A stretch of DNA of 15,900 nt from Firmicutes bacterium UBA5227. Lineage in GTDB: Bacteria > Bacillota > Clostridia > Tissierellales > Sedimentibacteraceae. The notes beneath the pieces were generated by a model. That model was not told the DNA's origin and searched no databases. It worked only from the letters and a program-made list of their open reading frames with translations. The stretch lies in contig DHUT01000007.1 in NCBI GenBank assembly GCA_002409285.1, forward strand, positions 16,133 through 32,032, given 5' to 3'. The translations under genes and the position numbers were made by a program. Of this stretch, positions 14,638-15,900 are shown in pieces (within the stretch, counting starts at the first letter, position 1; the number at the start of each line of letters is the position of its first letter).

Positions 14638-14836
14638 GAACTTTTCCCTAAAGCAGCTCTAAAGAGCGAATTTATTTAGACTACCTCAAATACTTTTATA
14701 TTTTTAAAGTTAAATATATAATTTTCCCAATCGATTTTCTCTGTAATTTGCTAAAAACGCCTAATTCAATTTTCACATTTCAAAAAATTAAATTTTGCAT
14801 TTGCCTTTTATCACATCCCATGGTACAAATTTCATG

Positions 14837-15698
14837 TTAGAGGTCACGTATTTGCATACGTGCCACGGATATATCTTCAATTATTAAGGAAATTTCGCTA
14901 AAATGCTTCTTTAATATTGAAGATATTTCCTTTTTCCCTAATTTTAAAACCCTTAATACTTCTGCACCCTTTTCAAATAATTGCTTTAATATATCTGCTA
15001 TTTGTATTAATAAGTAATGGTTTTTTATTGCATTGTAATCTAAACAGCATGCATGCTCTATATTATAACTTATATTTTTTTGATTATTGAACGCTTCGTT
15101 TTCTATTTTATGTTTCTACCGCTATTAACTATCTTTTCTATATTTCCTTTTGATATTTCAATGTTGTTATAAATACAAAGGTGCTTTCTGTTTTTTTCTT
15201 ATTTTTTTTATTTATTACTTGTTCTTTGAATTCCACCATGTTTATTTTTTTGTCATAATAATCTATTTCATTAACGTATTTGTATAATTTTGTTATTTCT
15301 TCTTTTTCGTTTTCTTCTTCAGTTTCCAATACTTTTGGTTCTATTTTATGTATTGTTTTAAATTCTTTTGCTATGCTTGGGATGCTTCCTTCCTTAAACC
15401 TTAATATATATTTCCATCTATTTTCTTTACATATCTCAAACACTTTGTCACAGGCGTATAAACTGTCTTCTAATATGCAAATATGCAACCTGGGATATTC
15501 TTTCTTTAGTTTTTTTGCTAATCTGTAAAATGCTTTTATCTCACAATCCTGCTTCTCCACATCTTCTTGCTTATTCTCAATAAATTCTGTTTCTATACTA
15601 AATACCATATCACATATTACCAATTTTGCTTCTAATACATTATGATAATATTCAACCCTTTCTATTGATAAAATAGAATTTTCGGTTGACAAATACAA
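14837..15698 (-). pseudogene. Broken DDE transposase (truncated, frameshifted)
   Basis: The main frame (15138-15698) reads YYHNVLEAKLVICDMVFS, KQDCEIKAF, PRLHICILEDSLYAC and WKYILRFKEG, the middle of a DDE transposase of an IS4-like/ISNCY type common in Clostridia. After the stop at 15138 the protein continues in other frames: a short piece reads KGNIEKIVNSGR, and then, from about 15105 down to TAA at 14837-14839, KIENEAFNNQKN, NYNIEH-like and KNHYLLIQIADIL sequence, the usual C-terminus. At least two frameshifts are therefore needed. The second catalytic Asp (EDSLYAC, normally GDS) and the final Glu (KIENE) remain, but the Trp before KIENE and the whole N-terminal third with the first Asp are missing. 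It cannot be functional. Its 5' end abuts the last CRISPR repeat. Confidence 0.82.
14845..14926. repeat. Nested inverted repeats at the transposase 3' end
   Basis: Two hairpins lie in the last codons of the broken transposase. CACGTAT-TTGC-ATACGTG (14845-14862) is a perfect 7-bp stem. ATATCTTCAATTATTAA (14871-14887) pairs with TTAATATTGAAGATAT (14911-14926) with one bulged base. They may belong to the element's end or act as a transcription stop; the second may be just coding symmetry in AT-rich DNA. Confidence 0.4.
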
Positions 15699-15900
15699 TA
15701 GGTATTATAAATCCCATGTCGGCAGTATATAGCAACATGGGAGCAAAAAAGTTTCAATTCCTCATAAGTATTATAAATCTTGATTCATATTTTGAAATAT
15801 TAGCCTTTGATAAATGTTTCAATTCCTCATAGGTATTATAAATCTTGCTTGCAAAAATGGCAGGTGATTTTGAAAAACCGGAGTTTCAATTCCTCATAGG
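15685..15900 (-). CRISPR. Leader-distal end of a type I-B-like CRISPR array
   Basis: Repeats of 29-30 bases start at 15685 (degenerate), 15751, 15816 and 15883 (cut by the window edge). The plus-strand unit is GTTTCAATTCCTCATAGGTA followed by TTATAAATC. Spacers are 37, 36 and 38 bases (15714-15750, 15780-15815, 15845-15882). On the minus strand the repeat ends in ATTGAAAC, the usual crRNA 5' handle of type I-B arrays, so the array is read leftwards with its leader beyond the right edge. The repeat at 15816 and the visible part of the one at 15883 fit the consensus; the one at 15751 has one change (AAG for AGG). The repeat at 15685 keeps only its first 16 bases in transcription order, as expected for the oldest end. 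No cas gene is in the window. Confidence 0.93.

Overview
The window looks like a chromosomal segment of a low-GC, Gram-positive, anaerobic member of the Bacillota, most likely class Clostridia. The evidence is AT-rich DNA, strong AGGAGG-type ribosome sites, an SLH-anchored surface protein, a SpoVB-like flippase, an Fe-S aldo/keto reductase and a CsoR/CopA copper locus. A Tissierellia/Sedimentibacter-like host is only a guess. There are no tRNA or rRNA genes, and no intact mobile element is visible.

Left part (1 to about 9900, all on the minus strand). In order of transcription: a copper-resistance operon (csoR, then a copA whose C-terminus carries a CopZ-like domain), closed by a strong hairpin; a monocistronic secreted SLH-C39 peptidase; a DUF3870 gene with its own promoter and a strong terminator; and a dipeptide-use cluster of a membrane permease, a signal-less class A beta-lactamase-fold hydrolase, a PepV/Sapep-type M20 dipeptidase and the start of an L-Ala-D/L-Glu-type dipeptide epimerase that runs off the left edge. 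Together these last four suggest uptake and breakdown of short peptides, possibly from recycled peptidoglycan.

Middle (9900 to 13690, plus strand). An Fe-S aldo/keto reductase diverges from csoR and is closed by a good terminator. It is followed by a SpoVB-type flippase and a PF06541 membrane protein whose ribosome site lies in one arm of an inverted repeat.

Right part (13690 to 15900). By eye the DNA becomes more AT-rich and looks like a decayed accessory zone. It holds a LysR-like C-terminal remnant, one plausible 55-residue gene with promoter and ribosome site, a doubtful 50-residue reading frame, and a frameshifted, N-terminally truncated transposase. The transposase runs directly into the leader-distal end of a type I-B-like CRISPR array, which continues past the right edge. 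No cas gene is in view.

The observations most worth a second look are the internal ribosome site that could release a free copper chaperone from copA, the transposase/CRISPR-repeat junction, the beta-lactamase-like enzyme that appears to lack its general-base Glu, and the ribosome-site inverted repeat at 13033-13097. I saw no complete, clearly undescribed multi-gene system.
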